A stretch of DNA of 64,000 nucleotides from Agrobacterium tumefaciens (GCA_025559845.1 CP048469.1:930001-994000), one strand, 5' to 3'. Shown: positions 24,095 to 32,445, counted from the first letter of the stretch. The notes: generated by a model from the letters alone, not told the origin. Translations and numbers: made by a program.

Positions 24095-24882
24095 GCCCGG
24101 ACCATAAGTTCGGTTACGGAAGATCGTCCCTCATTTTTACCGCTAATAACTGATCTTCGTGAGACAATGCCATGCTTACCGAAGCCCTTGTAGAGCTCAT
24201 GAATCGATGCGTGGTCCGCGTTCGTTACGATAACGGAAGCTCCGCGTTCTTTGGCGCGAACTAGGCTGTCCCTGAGGCGGACCTGATCCGCCCACCTAAA
24301 TATTGTTTCGTTATATTTGACGAAGCCGTTCATGTTGTGTTTCACCGTATAGGGTGGATCTACAAACAGAAGGTCTCCTTCTCCGGCTTGATCGACCGTA
24401 CCTTCGAAGTCTGAAACATTTATTTCGATGCCAGTAAGCAGTTCAGACAGTGCGTCAAAGTTGTCGCTTGGTAGGAGCACAGATGATTTTGTTCCGATAG
24501 GGACATTGAACTTTCCCGCTAGATTTAGTCGGTAGAGCCCATTCCAGCACGTTCGATTTAGATAAAGCATCCATGCAGCCGCCGCGATTTGTTCCAACGG
24601 CTTGTTATCGCGAACGTTGTAGTAGTAATCTTTTGAGTGTTTGCTCTGATGACGGCGTAACTCATCGGCTAAATCAGAAGGAAAATCTCGGATTACCCTG
24701 TAGAGATTTATAAGGTCGCCATTCACATCGGAAAGGATTGCCGCTTTCGGCCGGACGGCGAAGAAGCCTGCTCCACCGCCAAGAAATGGCTCAATATATC
24801 TTTCAAACGAAGGCAGCGAAGAAACAAATTCTTCGCCAAATAGCCAGCGCTTGCCGCCAGCCCACTTTAAAAACGGCTGCAC
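24091..24882 (-). CDS. dam: Dam-type DNA adenine N6-methyltransferase (D12 class)
   Basis: 263 residues, normal size for Dam. Motif I 'FLKWAGGKRWL' is at residues 4-14, 'EPFLGGGAGFFAV' near 31, the 'DVNGDLINLYRVI' block near 52, 'CWNGLYRLNLAGKFNVP' near 112, and the catalytic DPPY at 175-178. It should transfer methyl from S-adenosylmethionine to adenine, with GATC the usual target of the family. Alphaproteobacteria normally use CcrM (GANTC) rather than Dam, so this is acquired cargo. It leads a three-gene operon with GGGG near the ATG; no restriction endonuclease gene is adjacent. Confidence 0.9.
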   Translation of the reverse strand: MQPFLKWAGGKRWLFGEEFVSSLPSFERYIEPFLGGGAGFFAVRPKAAILSDVNGDLINLYRVIRDFPSDLADELRRHQSKHSKDYYYNVRDNKPLEQIAAAAWMLYLNRTCWNGLYRLNLAGKFNVPIGTKSSVLLPSDNFDALSELLTGIEINVSDFEGTVDQAGEGDLLFVDPPYTVKHNMNGFVKYNETIFRWADQVRLRDSLVRAKERGASVIVTNADHASIHELYKGFGKHGIVSRRSVISGKNEGRSSVTELMVRA

Positions 24883-25010
24883 TTGTCCCCACCACCACTT
24901 TTGGTCGTACTCAAGCTAAATTACATACCTTAACGAACTTAAAACGCAAAGGTCGTCTCGCATCGACTTTATCTAGGTCAAGCTGGCTGAGGCAAAATTC
25001 CATGGAGTCC

Positions 25011-25036
25011 ATCTCAGTAATAATAGCGCATGAGAT
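25011..25036. repeat. Inverted repeat between dam and the integrase
   Basis: ATCTCA-N14-TGAGAT in the 166-base gap upstream of dam and downstream of the integrase. Could be an operator for the dam operon or a weak hairpin after the integrase; no U-tract is present. The rest of the gap holds the dam promoter region, with nothing sharper visible. Confidence 0.4.
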
Positions 25037-25048
25037 CAAATCTAGTTT

Positions 25049-26362
25049 TCACAAGATCCTAATCGACTTCAAAAAGTCCTGACGACGCTTCATCTCAGCG
25101 CCGTCACCGTAGCTTGGACGTCCGAATTCGTGGCCCATTAGATCCGCTTGCATTCTGTCTGATGCGCCCGCGTTTTCTATGCGATCCTGAAACGTGTGGC
25201 GCAGCGAGTAGACGGTGTGGCGCTTGGTCGGACGTAACCCGGCATTCCACAGGAATTTGTTGATGTTGGCGGACGCCGAGTCAGACTTATCTTGGTAGAG
25301 CGGGAAGCCTTTAGGATGGCGCTTCATCGCCTTCAGGGCCACACCTACGAGCGGAATGCGGCGAATGGAGTGGTCTGTCTTGTTTCGACGGTCGTCGCGC
25401 TCTGCGACCTCTACGTGGGGGACGTCTCCATGCAGATGGATATCCTCAGGCCTCAGGTTGCAAACCTCAGTAAGACGCATGCCTGTCTCGATCATCGTGT
25501 GAATGATTGCCTGGCCTTCATCATTCAGGCCATTAAGCGCTCCTTCTGCCAGGATCTTCTCCTGTATCCATGCAACGGGGAAGGGCGGGCGCTTGCCGAG
25601 TTTCGTGGCATTCGTTTCCTTGATGCGCAGCTTTTCCCACGGTTTGTGAAATTCGGTCTGTAACGCATCATCGATGACCGTGAGCATGCCTGCGATATCG
25701 GTGATACTGCGGTTTGCGCTGTAGGCCTTGAGCTTCTCGCTCTTGATCTTCTGCACCCACCAATCACGGAAGCGGATCGTGTCTGCGCGTTGGATCGCTG
25801 ACAGCTCGATGTCTCCAAACACGTCCTTGGCGTAACGCAACGCGCGCTCACGGGAGACCTTATGCTTGCGCATCTGATTGGGAGACATTCCGGTAAGGCC
25901 AGCCTCGTTGTGATGCGTGTAGAGCTTCCACACGTCGCTGATGCGCGGTTTTGGTTCTGGTGCCGTGCCAAGTACGCCGTCAGCGATGGAGTGCGATATG
26001 TCGAAGTTCTGCTCCGCTACTCTGAAGCGACGCTCCAGCTCGACGATGTCAACTTGGGAAACGTCGCCGACAGGCCTGTAGGTGAAGCCCATGGACTGTG
26101 CAGCTCGCACTGCCGCTTCATATTCCTCGACTGCGCCCACCGCGCCTTTGCCCTCCAGCAGCGTGCGCCAGTAGGCCTCCGATGCTTTGTGGATCGACTC
26201 GGCTCGTTCGAGCGCATCTTTATGATTCTTAGTCTTAAGGCTTTTTTTGACGTGGGCCCGCTTGTCGAGGTGAGAGACCTCTGTAGGGACGCGCCGGTAG
26301 TACCGATAGATGCCGCTGTTCGCATCTCTCAGGACATATTTTGAAACATCTTCTGACTTCAT
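25049..26362 (-). CDS. int: Phage tyrosine integrase
   Basis: 437 residues. N-terminal 'YYRRVPTEVSHLDKRAHVKKSL' is the SAM-like arm-binding part found in the DUF6538-type integrases. The catalytic domain shows Arg296 ('ETGMRLTEVCNL'), Lys328 in the beta-hairpin, 'YSLRHTF' with Arg388, His411 ('LMGHEFG') and a Tyr at about 418. The usual first His of the H-x-x-R box is a Tyr (residue 385), as in some family members. It catalyses site-specific integration and excision. The gene lies 158 bases from tRNA-Asn, the expected attachment target. Confidence 0.93.
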   Translation of the reverse strand: MKSEDVSKYVLRDANSGIYRYYRRVPTEVSHLDKRAHVKKSLKTKNHKDALERAESIHKASEAYWRTLLEGKGAVGAVEEYEAAVRAAQSMGFTYRPVGDVSQVDIVELERRFRVAEQNFDISHSIADGVLGTAPEPKPRISDVWKLYTHHNEAGLTGMSPNQMRKHKVSRERALRYAKDVFGDIELSAIQRADTIRFRDWWVQKIKSEKLKAYSANRSITDIAGMLTVIDDALQTEFHKPWEKLRIKETNATKLGKRPPFPVAWIQEKILAEGALNGLNDEGQAIIHTMIETGMRLTEVCNLRPEDIHLHGDVPHVEVAERDDRRNKTDHSIRRIPLVGVALKAMKRHPKGFPLYQDKSDSASANINKFLWNAGLRPTKRHTVYSLRHTFQDRIENAGASDRMQADLMGHEFGRPSYGDGAEMKRRQDFLKSIRIL

Positions 26363-26497
26363 TCGTTTACCCGCCTGTAGACGGAAATGTAGCCAAAAAG
26401 TACCCGAAATAGCAAGAATGGGAGCGCACGGAAACGCGGCGATGGTCGGCGTTTCGATCTAAGTGCTTGTATTGATTGGTTTGTTTAGCGGTATGTT

Positions 26498-26520
26498 ATT
26501 TTTCTCTGTGAGAGAAAAAT
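26498..26520 (-). terminator. AT-rich hairpin at the tRNA-Asn 3' end
   Basis: Perfect inverted repeat ATTTTTCTC / GAGAAAAAT with a 5-base loop, sharing one base with the tRNA. It gives a U-rich end on the minus strand and is the probable terminator of the tRNA gene; it may also belong to the attachment region. Confidence 0.6.
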
Positions 26521-26594
26521 GGCTCCCCGGGCCGGATTCGAACCGGCGACCTGTCGATTAACAGTCGAATGCTCTACCGCTGAGCTACCAGGGA
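26520..26594 (-). tRNA. tRNA-Asn (GTT), probable prophage attachment site
   Basis: 75 nt with encoded CCA. Acceptor TCCCTGG/CCGGGGA (one T-G pair), D-arm GCTC/GAGC, anticodon loop CTGTTAA with GTT, T-arm GCCGG-TTCGAAT-CCGGC. Stem position 27-43 is a T-C mismatch. The tRNA 3' end faces the prophage and the integrase lies just beyond, so this is the right-hand attachment site; the left copy would be outside the window. The 3' half was probably supplied by the phage. Confidence 0.92.
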
Positions 26595-26772
26595 ACGTTG
26601 GCGCCGTTTGTTGCGGCGTTGGCGGGGTAATACAAATGCTTTGTCGATTTGCCAAGCGGTTTTTTCAAAAAAAACGCATTCGTCTTGTTTTATCTCCTGA
26701 GAGCCCCACTTTTCAGGGCTTGTAGCGTGCAAAAAACTTATCCACAGGCTGGATGAAAAAGGGCAGCAGGAA

Positions 26773-27066
26773 ATGAAATTCGGAGTCGATGCCAGAACAG
26801 GCCGTTTAAATGTCGGCAAATGGAGCGTGGCGATGCCGCGTTCTCGCACTGGCAGGATCGCGACAGGCTCGGTTCTGGTCGTCGGGGGAACGCTCGGCTT
26901 CTTGCCGATCCTCGGATTCTGGATGATTCCGCTTGGTCTCGTCGTGCTGTCGCACGACCTGCCGGCAGTACGCCGTCATCGTCGGCGCGTGACCGTATGG
27001 TGGGCATCGCGGCAGAAGCGCCGCGATGGTGTCGGCAAAAAGGATGGCGGATCAGCCGCCGAATGA
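26773..27066 (+). CDS. Small membrane protein, host gene
   Basis: 97 residues with one or two hydrophobic segments ('TGSVLVVGGTLGFLPILGFW' and 'MIPLGLVVLSHDLPAV') and a very basic end. The 'G...P..gfwmiplGl..ls.d.p..rr.rrr' pattern is like the PGPGW-type small transmembrane proteins. It is the first chromosomal gene outside the prophage and overlaps the ExoD-like gene convergently by 15 bases. Function unknown. Confidence 0.75.
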   Translation: MKFGVDARTGRLNVGKWSVAMPRSRTGRIATGSVLVVGGTLGFLPILGFWMIPLGLVVLSHDLPAVRRHRRRVTVWWASRQKRRDGVGKKDGGSAAE

Positions 27067-27696
27067 ATTGCTGATGCCCTGGCCGGCCCAGAAGGCGGCA
27101 TAGGCGAGCGCTGCGAAGTAAATCGATGTCAGCAGCAGGAATAGATAACCGCCGAGAACGGTGACGCCGTCGCGCTGGATCATGCCGGCGGAAAAAAGCA
27201 GGATCGCGACACCTGGCAGGGTGTTGGAAAACGGAATGAAGCCCAGCGGCATCATCAGAAGCACGCCCGCCGTCATCAGCGCCAGACCGTTGATCCGGTT
27301 GGCAACAAGCCCGGTGGTCAGTGCAGGCATGCGTGGGCGAATATACCGGTCAAGCTTGGAGACGATCGCAACGCCTTTTTGAAGCGCCGGGACGAGCTTT
27401 TCCGTTTCCATCTGGCGGTCGAGAATTTTCTTCGGCAGCCACGGCAGCCGGTTCAGCGTGATCGCCAGGCTGACGAGAATGATCGCTGCACCAAACACGG
27501 TGCTGACGCCCGGTATCGACACGGGAATGAGAAAGGGCAGGGACGCAATCGCACAGATCAGCAAAAGTCCTTGTTCACCAATTGCTTCCATCAGTTCGCG
27601 CAGGGTGATCGTTTTGCCCCGAACCCTTCCGATCAGCTTTTCCAGCGTGGTGCTGAGTTTCTCGGACGTATCGGTAAATGCGAATTCATTCGTCAT
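27052..27696 (-). CDS. exoD: ExoD-family membrane protein
   Basis: 214 residues. The N-terminal 'LEKLIGRVRGKTITLRELMEAIGEQG' followed by 'IASLPFLIPVSIPGVSTVFGA' is the signature of ExoD, an exopolysaccharide-synthesis-linked membrane protein of rhizobia; further hydrophobic segments follow in the C-terminal half. The biochemical role is not defined; mutants in rhizobia are affected in exopolysaccharide and alkali sensitivity. Monocistronic. Confidence 0.85.
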   Translation of the reverse strand: MTNEFAFTDTSEKLSTTLEKLIGRVRGKTITLRELMEAIGEQGLLLICAIASLPFLIPVSIPGVSTVFGAAIILVSLAITLNRLPWLPKKILDRQMETEKLVPALQKGVAIVSKLDRYIRPRMPALTTGLVANRINGLALMTAGVLLMMPLGFIPFSNTLPGVAILLFSAGMIQRDGVTVLGGYLFLLLTSIYFAALAYAAFWAGQGISNSFGG

Positions 27697-27799
27697 GCAG
27701 ACTTCCCGGAAGTTGTTTTACTCCCGGAACCGATAGCATTTATAGGGCTCCATGCCTATCACCGATAGAAATGCGCCTGTAACGAATGGCGTTTGCAGC

Positions 27800-27901
27800 C
27801 TAGTGGGAAACCCAGTTGCTGTAGGCGCCTGCCACGAGCACGACAAACAGGATGACAAGGATGACCGGATTGATCGACGTAATGAAGCTCACATATTCCA
27901 T
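27800..27901 (-). CDS. 33-residue single-TM microprotein
   Basis: Below usual gene-calling length but with an ideal GGAGG 8 bases before the ATG. It reads 'MEYVSFITSINPVILVIL' then 'FVVLVAGAYSNWVSH': one membrane helix with a short polar end. It stands alone between exoD and the YqaA-like gene. Likely a small membrane-associated regulator; no family can be named. The remaining ~270 bases to the next gene hold nothing else I can support. Confidence 0.6.
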   Translation of the reverse strand: MEYVSFITSINPVILVILFVVLVAGAYSNWVSH

Positions 27902-28169
27902 AATGCGTTCCTCCAATTTCCTCCGAGAGACATTTTACAATAAAATCCGATAGTTATCTACCTTAGGGTGATATTTTTGCGTTGCGGTGAGGCTTGAGCC
28001 TTATTAGCTGGAATCATTTTCTTTTCATCGATTCCGCATTGCGGAAACCACCTTCCCAACATTTGCCATTCTGTTGCATTGTCTCTATTGCCGTCGCGTA
28101 AGGCCTGAAAATACGCGCCCCACCCGCCACATGGCTTCCTGATCAACTGCTTCACTCTGGGATACGGAA

Positions 28170-28757
28170 ATGCTCAAGAATCTTTACGGATGGACGATGG
28201 CGCTTGCTGCACGCAAAACCGCCGTCTGGTGGTTGGCGATAGTGGCATTCGTGGAAAGTTCGATCTTCGTCGTACCCGCTGACGTGCTGTTCCTGCCGAT
28301 GGTGCTGGCAAAACCGAAACGCGCCATGTTTTATGCTCTCGTCGCGACGGTCGCCTCGGTTCTCGGCGGTATCGCCGGCTGGTTTCTCGGGCACTACGCC
28401 TTTGAAAGCCTGGCGCGGCCAATCCTGGAATTCTATGGCAAGCTCGAAAGCTTCGAGCACCTCAAAAGCTCGGTCAATTACGAGACCATCGTTCTCCTGC
28501 TGGTGACATCGGGTCTCGCGCATCTGCCGCCGATCAAGGTCGTGACCATTCTGTCGGGAGCAGCCAACATCAGCCTCGGGCTATTTATCCTGTCTGCCGT
28601 CGTAACGCGCGGCGCACGTTTCTTCATTCTGGCCGGCCTGCTGCAGCGATATGGCGAGTCTATCCGCCACTTCATCGAAAAGCGCCTCGGTCTCATCACG
28701 GCGGCCGCTGCCGGCGCCTTGATTGCCGTCTACGCGGTGTATGTCTTCGTTCGGTGA
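28170..28757 (+). CDS. YqaA/DedA-family membrane protein
   Basis: 195 residues. 'WWLAIVAFVESSIFVVPADVLFLPMVLAKP' at the N terminus is the SNARE-associated/VTT signature (E-x-x-x-x-x-P-x-D), followed by 'VASVLGGIAGWFLGHYAFE' and 'LPPIKVVTILSGAANISL', both typical of YqaA. The family is linked to lipid or undecaprenyl-phosphate flipping and membrane homeostasis. Followed by about 290 bases with no gene. Confidence 0.85.
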   Translation: MLKNLYGWTMALAARKTAVWWLAIVAFVESSIFVVPADVLFLPMVLAKPKRAMFYALVATVASVLGGIAGWFLGHYAFESLARPILEFYGKLESFEHLKSSVNYETIVLLLVTSGLAHLPPIKVVTILSGAANISLGLFILSAVVTRGARFFILAGLLQRYGESIRHFIEKRLGLITAAAAGALIAVYAVYVFVR

Positions 28758-29047
28758 CACGATCGGGATTTGAGACGCCTGCCATGTTCCGCAGGCGCGT
28801 TGAACGTGTCGGCGGCTGCCCGTGAGTGGGCGCGAAACGCTCCGCGTTCTCGCGTGACCCGCCTCGGGATCTCCAGCGTACAACTTTCAGTTTGATGTCA
28901 GAAATGGCGGATATCCGGTGCCTCGACCAACGCATCGGCCAGAAAATCAATCCCGGTTTTCAGGCCATTTGATGCGTCGATTGAGAAAAATGGAGCGCTG
29001 CCGTCTGCCCTTGTGGCGACGCGGTGCTCTGACGAGGAACCGCTATC

Positions 29048-29635
29048 ATGCGACGAATTTTAAAGGGCTCTGCCTGGGCCGTGGCGACAATCGCACTCTC
29101 TGTCAGCCTGTACCTCTTCGGTATCCAGTATTTGGGCAACTTCCACGAGGTTGTACCGGGACAGCTTTACCGCTCCAACCAGCCGCAAACAGCGCAACTG
29201 GACCGTTACGTCAAACAATACGGCATCAAGACCATCATCAACCTGCGCGGCGCCAATCCCTCGCAAGGCTGGTATCGGGATGAAACATCCGAATCGAGCA
29301 GGCTGGGTGTCACCCATATCGATTTCGGCATGTCGGCCAATGAGCAGCTCAGCATGGAAAGGGTCGACCAATTGGTCGCAATCATGCGCGATGCGCCCAA
29401 ACCCATTCTCATCCACTGCAAGGCTGGCGCAGACCGAAGCGGCCTTGCCTCAGCCCTTTATCTCGCCCGTGTCCTGGGCGCCGGCGAAGAGGCCGCCGAA
29501 AGCCAACTCTCCCTCCGCTTCGGCCACCTCAGCCTCCCTTATCTCTCCAAGGCTTACGCCATGGACGAGACCTGGGAAACCGTGGAGCAGACGCTGATCC
29601 CGCAAGACTGGCTGTTCGCTTGGCAGGAGCCTTGA
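29048..29635 (+). CDS. Dual-specificity/tyrosine-like protein phosphatase
   Basis: 195 residues. After a single N-terminal hydrophobic segment ('AVATIALSVSLYLFGIQ') comes 'GQLYRSNQPQTAQLDRYVKQYGIKTIINLRG' type DSP fold and the active-site loop 'HCKAGADRSG' at residues ~122-131 (Cys nucleophile, Arg phosphate binding). The upstream Asp loop is near 'DEQ..'. The hydrophobic start suggests membrane anchoring with the catalytic part outside or at the membrane. Removes phosphate from Tyr or another phosphoester; substrate unknown. Confidence 0.85.
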   Translation: MRRILKGSAWAVATIALSVSLYLFGIQYLGNFHEVVPGQLYRSNQPQTAQLDRYVKQYGIKTIINLRGANPSQGWYRDETSESSRLGVTHIDFGMSANEQLSMERVDQLVAIMRDAPKPILIHCKAGADRSGLASALYLARVLGAGEEAAESQLSLRFGHLSLPYLSKAYAMDETWETVEQTLIPQDWLFAWQEP

Positions 29636-29756
29636 TACGCCAAGAGGGAGGGTGTTGATGGCTCGGGGGAGGGCATGAAGATTTTTCGTTTTTCGGGAAA
29701 AAGGTCATTTTCCGCTTGCTCTCCAAACGCCATCTATATAAAGCCCTTTTCAGGTT

Positions 29757-29833
<77 letters not shown>

Positions 29834-29841
29834 TTCAAAAC

Positions 29842-29869
29842 CAAGCCAGATGCCCCCAAGGCTGGCTTG
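29842..29869. terminator. Hairpin after tRNA-Pro
   Basis: CAAGCCAG / CTGGCTTG, 8-bp arms, 12-base loop, 8 bases after the tRNA. No U-tract, so it may assist 3' processing or termination rather than being a strong terminator. Confidence 0.45.
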
Positions 29870-29988
29870 AAAATTCTCAGCTATCCAATAGATGCATACT
29901 TTTCCGCTCTTACGTGCTTTTTCGTATCAGGATTGGCGAAGAGAGCGCTGACCGGTCTGTCAGATTGAGTAAGAAGCTGGCTTCGAGG

Positions 29989-30014
29989 TGGCGCCCCCTG
30001 CAGGACTCGAACCC
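29989..30014 (-). other. tRNA 3'-end-like remnant
   Basis: On the minus strand the sequence gives a T-loop (TTCGAGT), a 3' T-stem (CCTGC), an acceptor 3' strand (AGGGGGC), a discriminator G and CCA, exactly the 3' end of a tRNA, but no acceptor 5' strand, D-arm or anticodon arm precedes it. It lies in a ~600-base gene-free stretch after tRNA-Pro. It may be a leftover attachment-site copy from an excised element. Confidence 0.4.
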
Positions 30015-30472
30015 TTCCGCTTTGAGGTGTGGAGAGGTGAAGAACCTTCCAATGCGTGACGTCTTGGCTGCACACGCTGTTTTTGTTTGTAGCTATCAAA
30101 CAGAAAACACACACTTGGCACTACAGGTTGTGGCCGGTTGCTTGACTCCCAGCTTGATGTGCTAAATCAATACGCATGTTTTAGGGGACGGGCACTTTAT
30201 TTTAGCTCAATTCACCATATTGAAATCGATATTGCTTCTTTATTCATAGCCATTTTTATCAAGAGCGCCGCTTCGGGAAACTGGAGCGGCTTTTGATTGT
30301 GCGCTGCTTCAAGGCGGGAGTTGGCTCTATGCCATCGTCGTATTCACCAGATATTTCCAACGAGCCGTTCACAGATTGGGCGCTGGTTTACAGTCTGCCG
30401 TGCTGTCGCGCGTGAGGTCACGGGAAAACGTCCTTTCTGGCTATTCCCCCAAAATTGCAGTAGCCTCTGGTG

Positions 30473-30793
30473 ATGCTGACACCTGCACAATGCCGCGCTG
30501 CAAGAGCTTTCCTGGATTGGTCGCAAAAGACACTTGCCGACGAATCGAAGATTGAAGCCGTTACCGTTCAAGCCTTTGAAGCCGGTCAGCCGGTGCCGGG
30601 CGATGCGGTTGCTGCTTTGCTCCAGGCGCTGCAGTCCGGCGGTATCTCATTTATCGATGACAATGCGACAAGTGGGGCGGGTGGTCCCGGTGTGCGTCTT
30701 CTTAAATCGCCGAATCCGGAGATTGTAAGTCCCGAGACAGTGCAGTATCCGGAGCACATGGCGCCGGATGCGCCCACAGGTGCAGGAGGCTGA
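30473..30793 (+). CDS. Helix-turn-helix protein, XRE-like
   Basis: 106 residues from the ATG at 30473. The first ~60 residues, 'LTPAQCRAARAFLDWSQKTLADESKIE' and 'VQAFEAGQPVPGDAVAALLQALQ', follow the lambda-repressor-like HTH pattern (A.R..L..sQ..LA....is...i..fE.g). The C-terminal ~45 residues are disordered and Pro-rich. Probably a small transcription regulator. It is 1 base from the next gene, so the two form an operon. Confidence 0.78.
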   Translation: MLTPAQCRAARAFLDWSQKTLADESKIEAVTVQAFEAGQPVPGDAVAALLQALQSGGISFIDDNATSGAGGPGVRLLKSPNPEIVSPETVQYPEHMAPDAPTGAGG

Positions 30794-30794
30794 C

Positions 30795-31055
30795 ATGGCG
30801 AAGAAAGAGAAGATCGAACATTCCGAGTTTTCGGGCGAGTTCGAAGACGACGGCATCACGGTACTCGTCGATATTTACCGACCTGCCGGCACACAGCAGG
30901 ACTGGACGCTGGAGGTCATCAGCGAAGAGGACGACGTGACGACCTGGGAAGAGAATTTCGCCACCGACAAGGATGCCTGGGAAGAGTTTCTGGCAACCTG
31001 CGAAAAGGATGGCATCAGAAGCTTCCTCGATGGCGAAGAGCCATCCGTGCACTAA
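30795..31055 (+). CDS. Small acidic conserved protein
   Basis: 86 residues with GGAGG before the ATG. Rich in Asp/Glu ('EFSGEFEDDGITVLVDIYRPAG', 'DKDAWEEFLATCEKDG'). Resembles a small uncharacterised family widespread in Rhizobiaceae. Co-transcribed with the HTH gene, so possibly its target or partner; function unknown. Confidence 0.75.
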   Translation: MAKKEKIEHSEFSGEFEDDGITVLVDIYRPAGTQQDWTLEVISEEDDVTTWEENFATDKDAWEEFLATCEKDGIRSFLDGEEPSVH

Positions 31056-31086
31056 GGTTTTTCCCAGAGCATAAAAATAAAAAAAA

Positions 31087-31120
31087 GGGTCGGTGCAGCG
31101 ATGCATCGGCCCTGATTTTT
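31087..31120 (+). terminator. Intrinsic terminator of the HTH operon
   Basis: GGGTCGGTGCA / TGCATCGGCCC, 11 paired positions (two G-T), tetraloop GCGA, then TGATTTTT. Textbook Rho-independent terminator. Confidence 0.85.
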
Positions 31121-31231
31121 ACCGCGCATTTACTGTCAAACGCCCGACACATCTTCTCTTCAGCATAGACGGGAACCTGCTGCGGTCCAAAACGTTCAGT
31201 TGCAGGCAATCTAAACTCAGGGAGATAGCTC

Positions 31232-31768
31232 ATGTCCGAATTGGTGGTCGTCGGTTTTGACGGGAAAGAAGAAGCTGACCGCGTTCTTCTCAAGCTTGCG
31301 AGTCTGAAAAAGGAATATCTGGTTGATCTCGAAGACGCAGTCGTTGTCGTTCGTGATGAGTCCGGCAAGGTGCATCTGAAGCAGAGCGTCAATCTGACGG
31401 CACTTGGTGCGAGTTCCGGCTTGCTGTCTGGCGGCCTCTGGGGCGGCCTTGTTGGCCTGTTGTTCCTCAACCCGCTTGCAGGTTTCGCCATTGGTGGCGT
31501 TCTCGGTGCGGGCACGGGCGCGCTTGCCGGTTCGCTTGGTGATTACGGCATTGACGACAACTTCATCAAATCGCTGGGCGAAACCATTCCGAACGGATCG
31601 TCTGCCCTGTTCGTGCTGATCCGCAAGGTACAGCCGGAGAAGGTGATGGCTGAGTTCGAAGGGCTGCGCGGTCGCGTCCTGAAAACTTCGCTTTCGCCAG
31701 AGCAGGAAGCGCAACTGCAAAAGGCGCTGTCTGGCAGCTCCGTGGAAACGCCGGCTCCTGCTGTCTAA
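31232..31768 (+). CDS. DUF1269-family membrane protein
   Basis: 178 residues. N-terminal 'MSELVVVGFDGKEEADRVLLKLASLKKEYLVDLEDAVVV' type soluble domain is characteristic of DUF1269, followed by a Gly-rich hydrophobic region ('SGGLWGGLVGLLFLNPLAGFAIGG') and a terminal Ala/Pro tail. Members are stress-linked membrane proteins of unknown activity. Start preceded by GGGAG. Confidence 0.85.
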   Translation: MSELVVVGFDGKEEADRVLLKLASLKKEYLVDLEDAVVVVRDESGKVHLKQSVNLTALGASSGLLSGGLWGGLVGLLFLNPLAGFAIGGVLGAGTGALAGSLGDYGIDDNFIKSLGETIPNGSSALFVLIRKVQPEKVMAEFEGLRGRVLKTSLSPEQEAQLQKALSGSSVETPAPAV

Positions 31769-31784
31769 GCAAGGTTTTGGCGAT

Positions 31785-31806
31785 ACGCCGCAGCACTCTG
31801 CGGCGT
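31785..31806. terminator. Hairpin between convergent genes
   Basis: ACGCCGCAG / CTGCGGCGT, perfect 9-bp arms with a 4-base loop, between the DUF1269 gene and the leftward gene at 31813. Likely shared termination signal, although the following U-tract is poor. Confidence 0.55.
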
Positions 31807-31812
31807 GTTGCA

Positions 31813-32445
31813 TCAAACCGTAACGGTATTTGCGTCTGCCTTGGGCCAGGTCAGATAATAATAGTGGTCGCCCACGCTGCCGAAAAACGCATTGCTGCCG
31901 GAAGTCGCATCCGTATAGGCGCCGGTCGATGAGCGGACATAGCTGCCGCCTTCACGCTCGAGCCGCTGTTTCAGAAACTCGCTCCAGCCCATGCTGTCGA
32001 TCTGCGTTCTGGCTTGCGTTGTCACGTCGTTTTCATCCGACGGGTCCCAGGCGGTCATCTGAACGCCATTCAGCGGGTCCGAAACGGTAAGGGTTCCTTT
32101 TTCCAGCGCCGCCAGCATTTCCTTCGCCTGTTCGGCGGTCGCTGTTTCTTCCGCCAGCGCCTGAAGTTTCTTCTTCAGGCTGGTCATGAAATCGGCCGAG
32201 GTGATGTCAGTGGAAACCGGCGTCGAATCGTCTGCTTCGGTGGTTTCTCCCGATTGCTCCGAAAGGCGCGTCAGCAGATTGTTCAGTGTTGTTGTGGTCG
32301 AGGCCGAGGTATCGATACCGTAGGACGAAAGAAGCTGTGTGCGCTGGTTGGACGCGCTTTGTGTTGCGTCTTCCTGTTCCTTGATGGCCTTGAGTGCCAG
32401 TTTTGTTGCCGTCAGTCGTGTGGAAAGGTCGATGGAAGATACCAT
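31813..32445 (-). CDS. Conserved hypothetical, flagellin/hook-like composition
   Basis: 210 residues from the ATG at 32445; AGGA lies upstream. Rich in Ser, Thr and Ala with helical N- and C-terminal parts ('STRLTATKLALKAIKEQEDATQS', 'TATSGSNAFFGSVGDHYYY' near the end). Composition resembles exported structural proteins but no signal or domain is recognised. Stand-alone gene. Confidence 0.65.
   Translation of the reverse strand: MVSSIDLSTRLTATKLALKAIKEQEDATQSASNQRTQLLSSYGIDTSASTTTTLNNLLTRLSEQSGETTEADDSTPVSTDITSADFMTSLKKKLQALAEETATAEQAKEMLAALEKGTLTVSDPLNGVQMTAWDPSDENDVTTQARTQIDSMGWSEFLKQRLEREGGSYVRSSTGAYTDATSGSNAFFGSVGDHYYYLTWPKADANTVTV

Noticed and set aside
27958..28155. 65-codon minus-strand frame before the YqaA-like gene
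   Set aside because: No ribosome site and no protein-like pattern.
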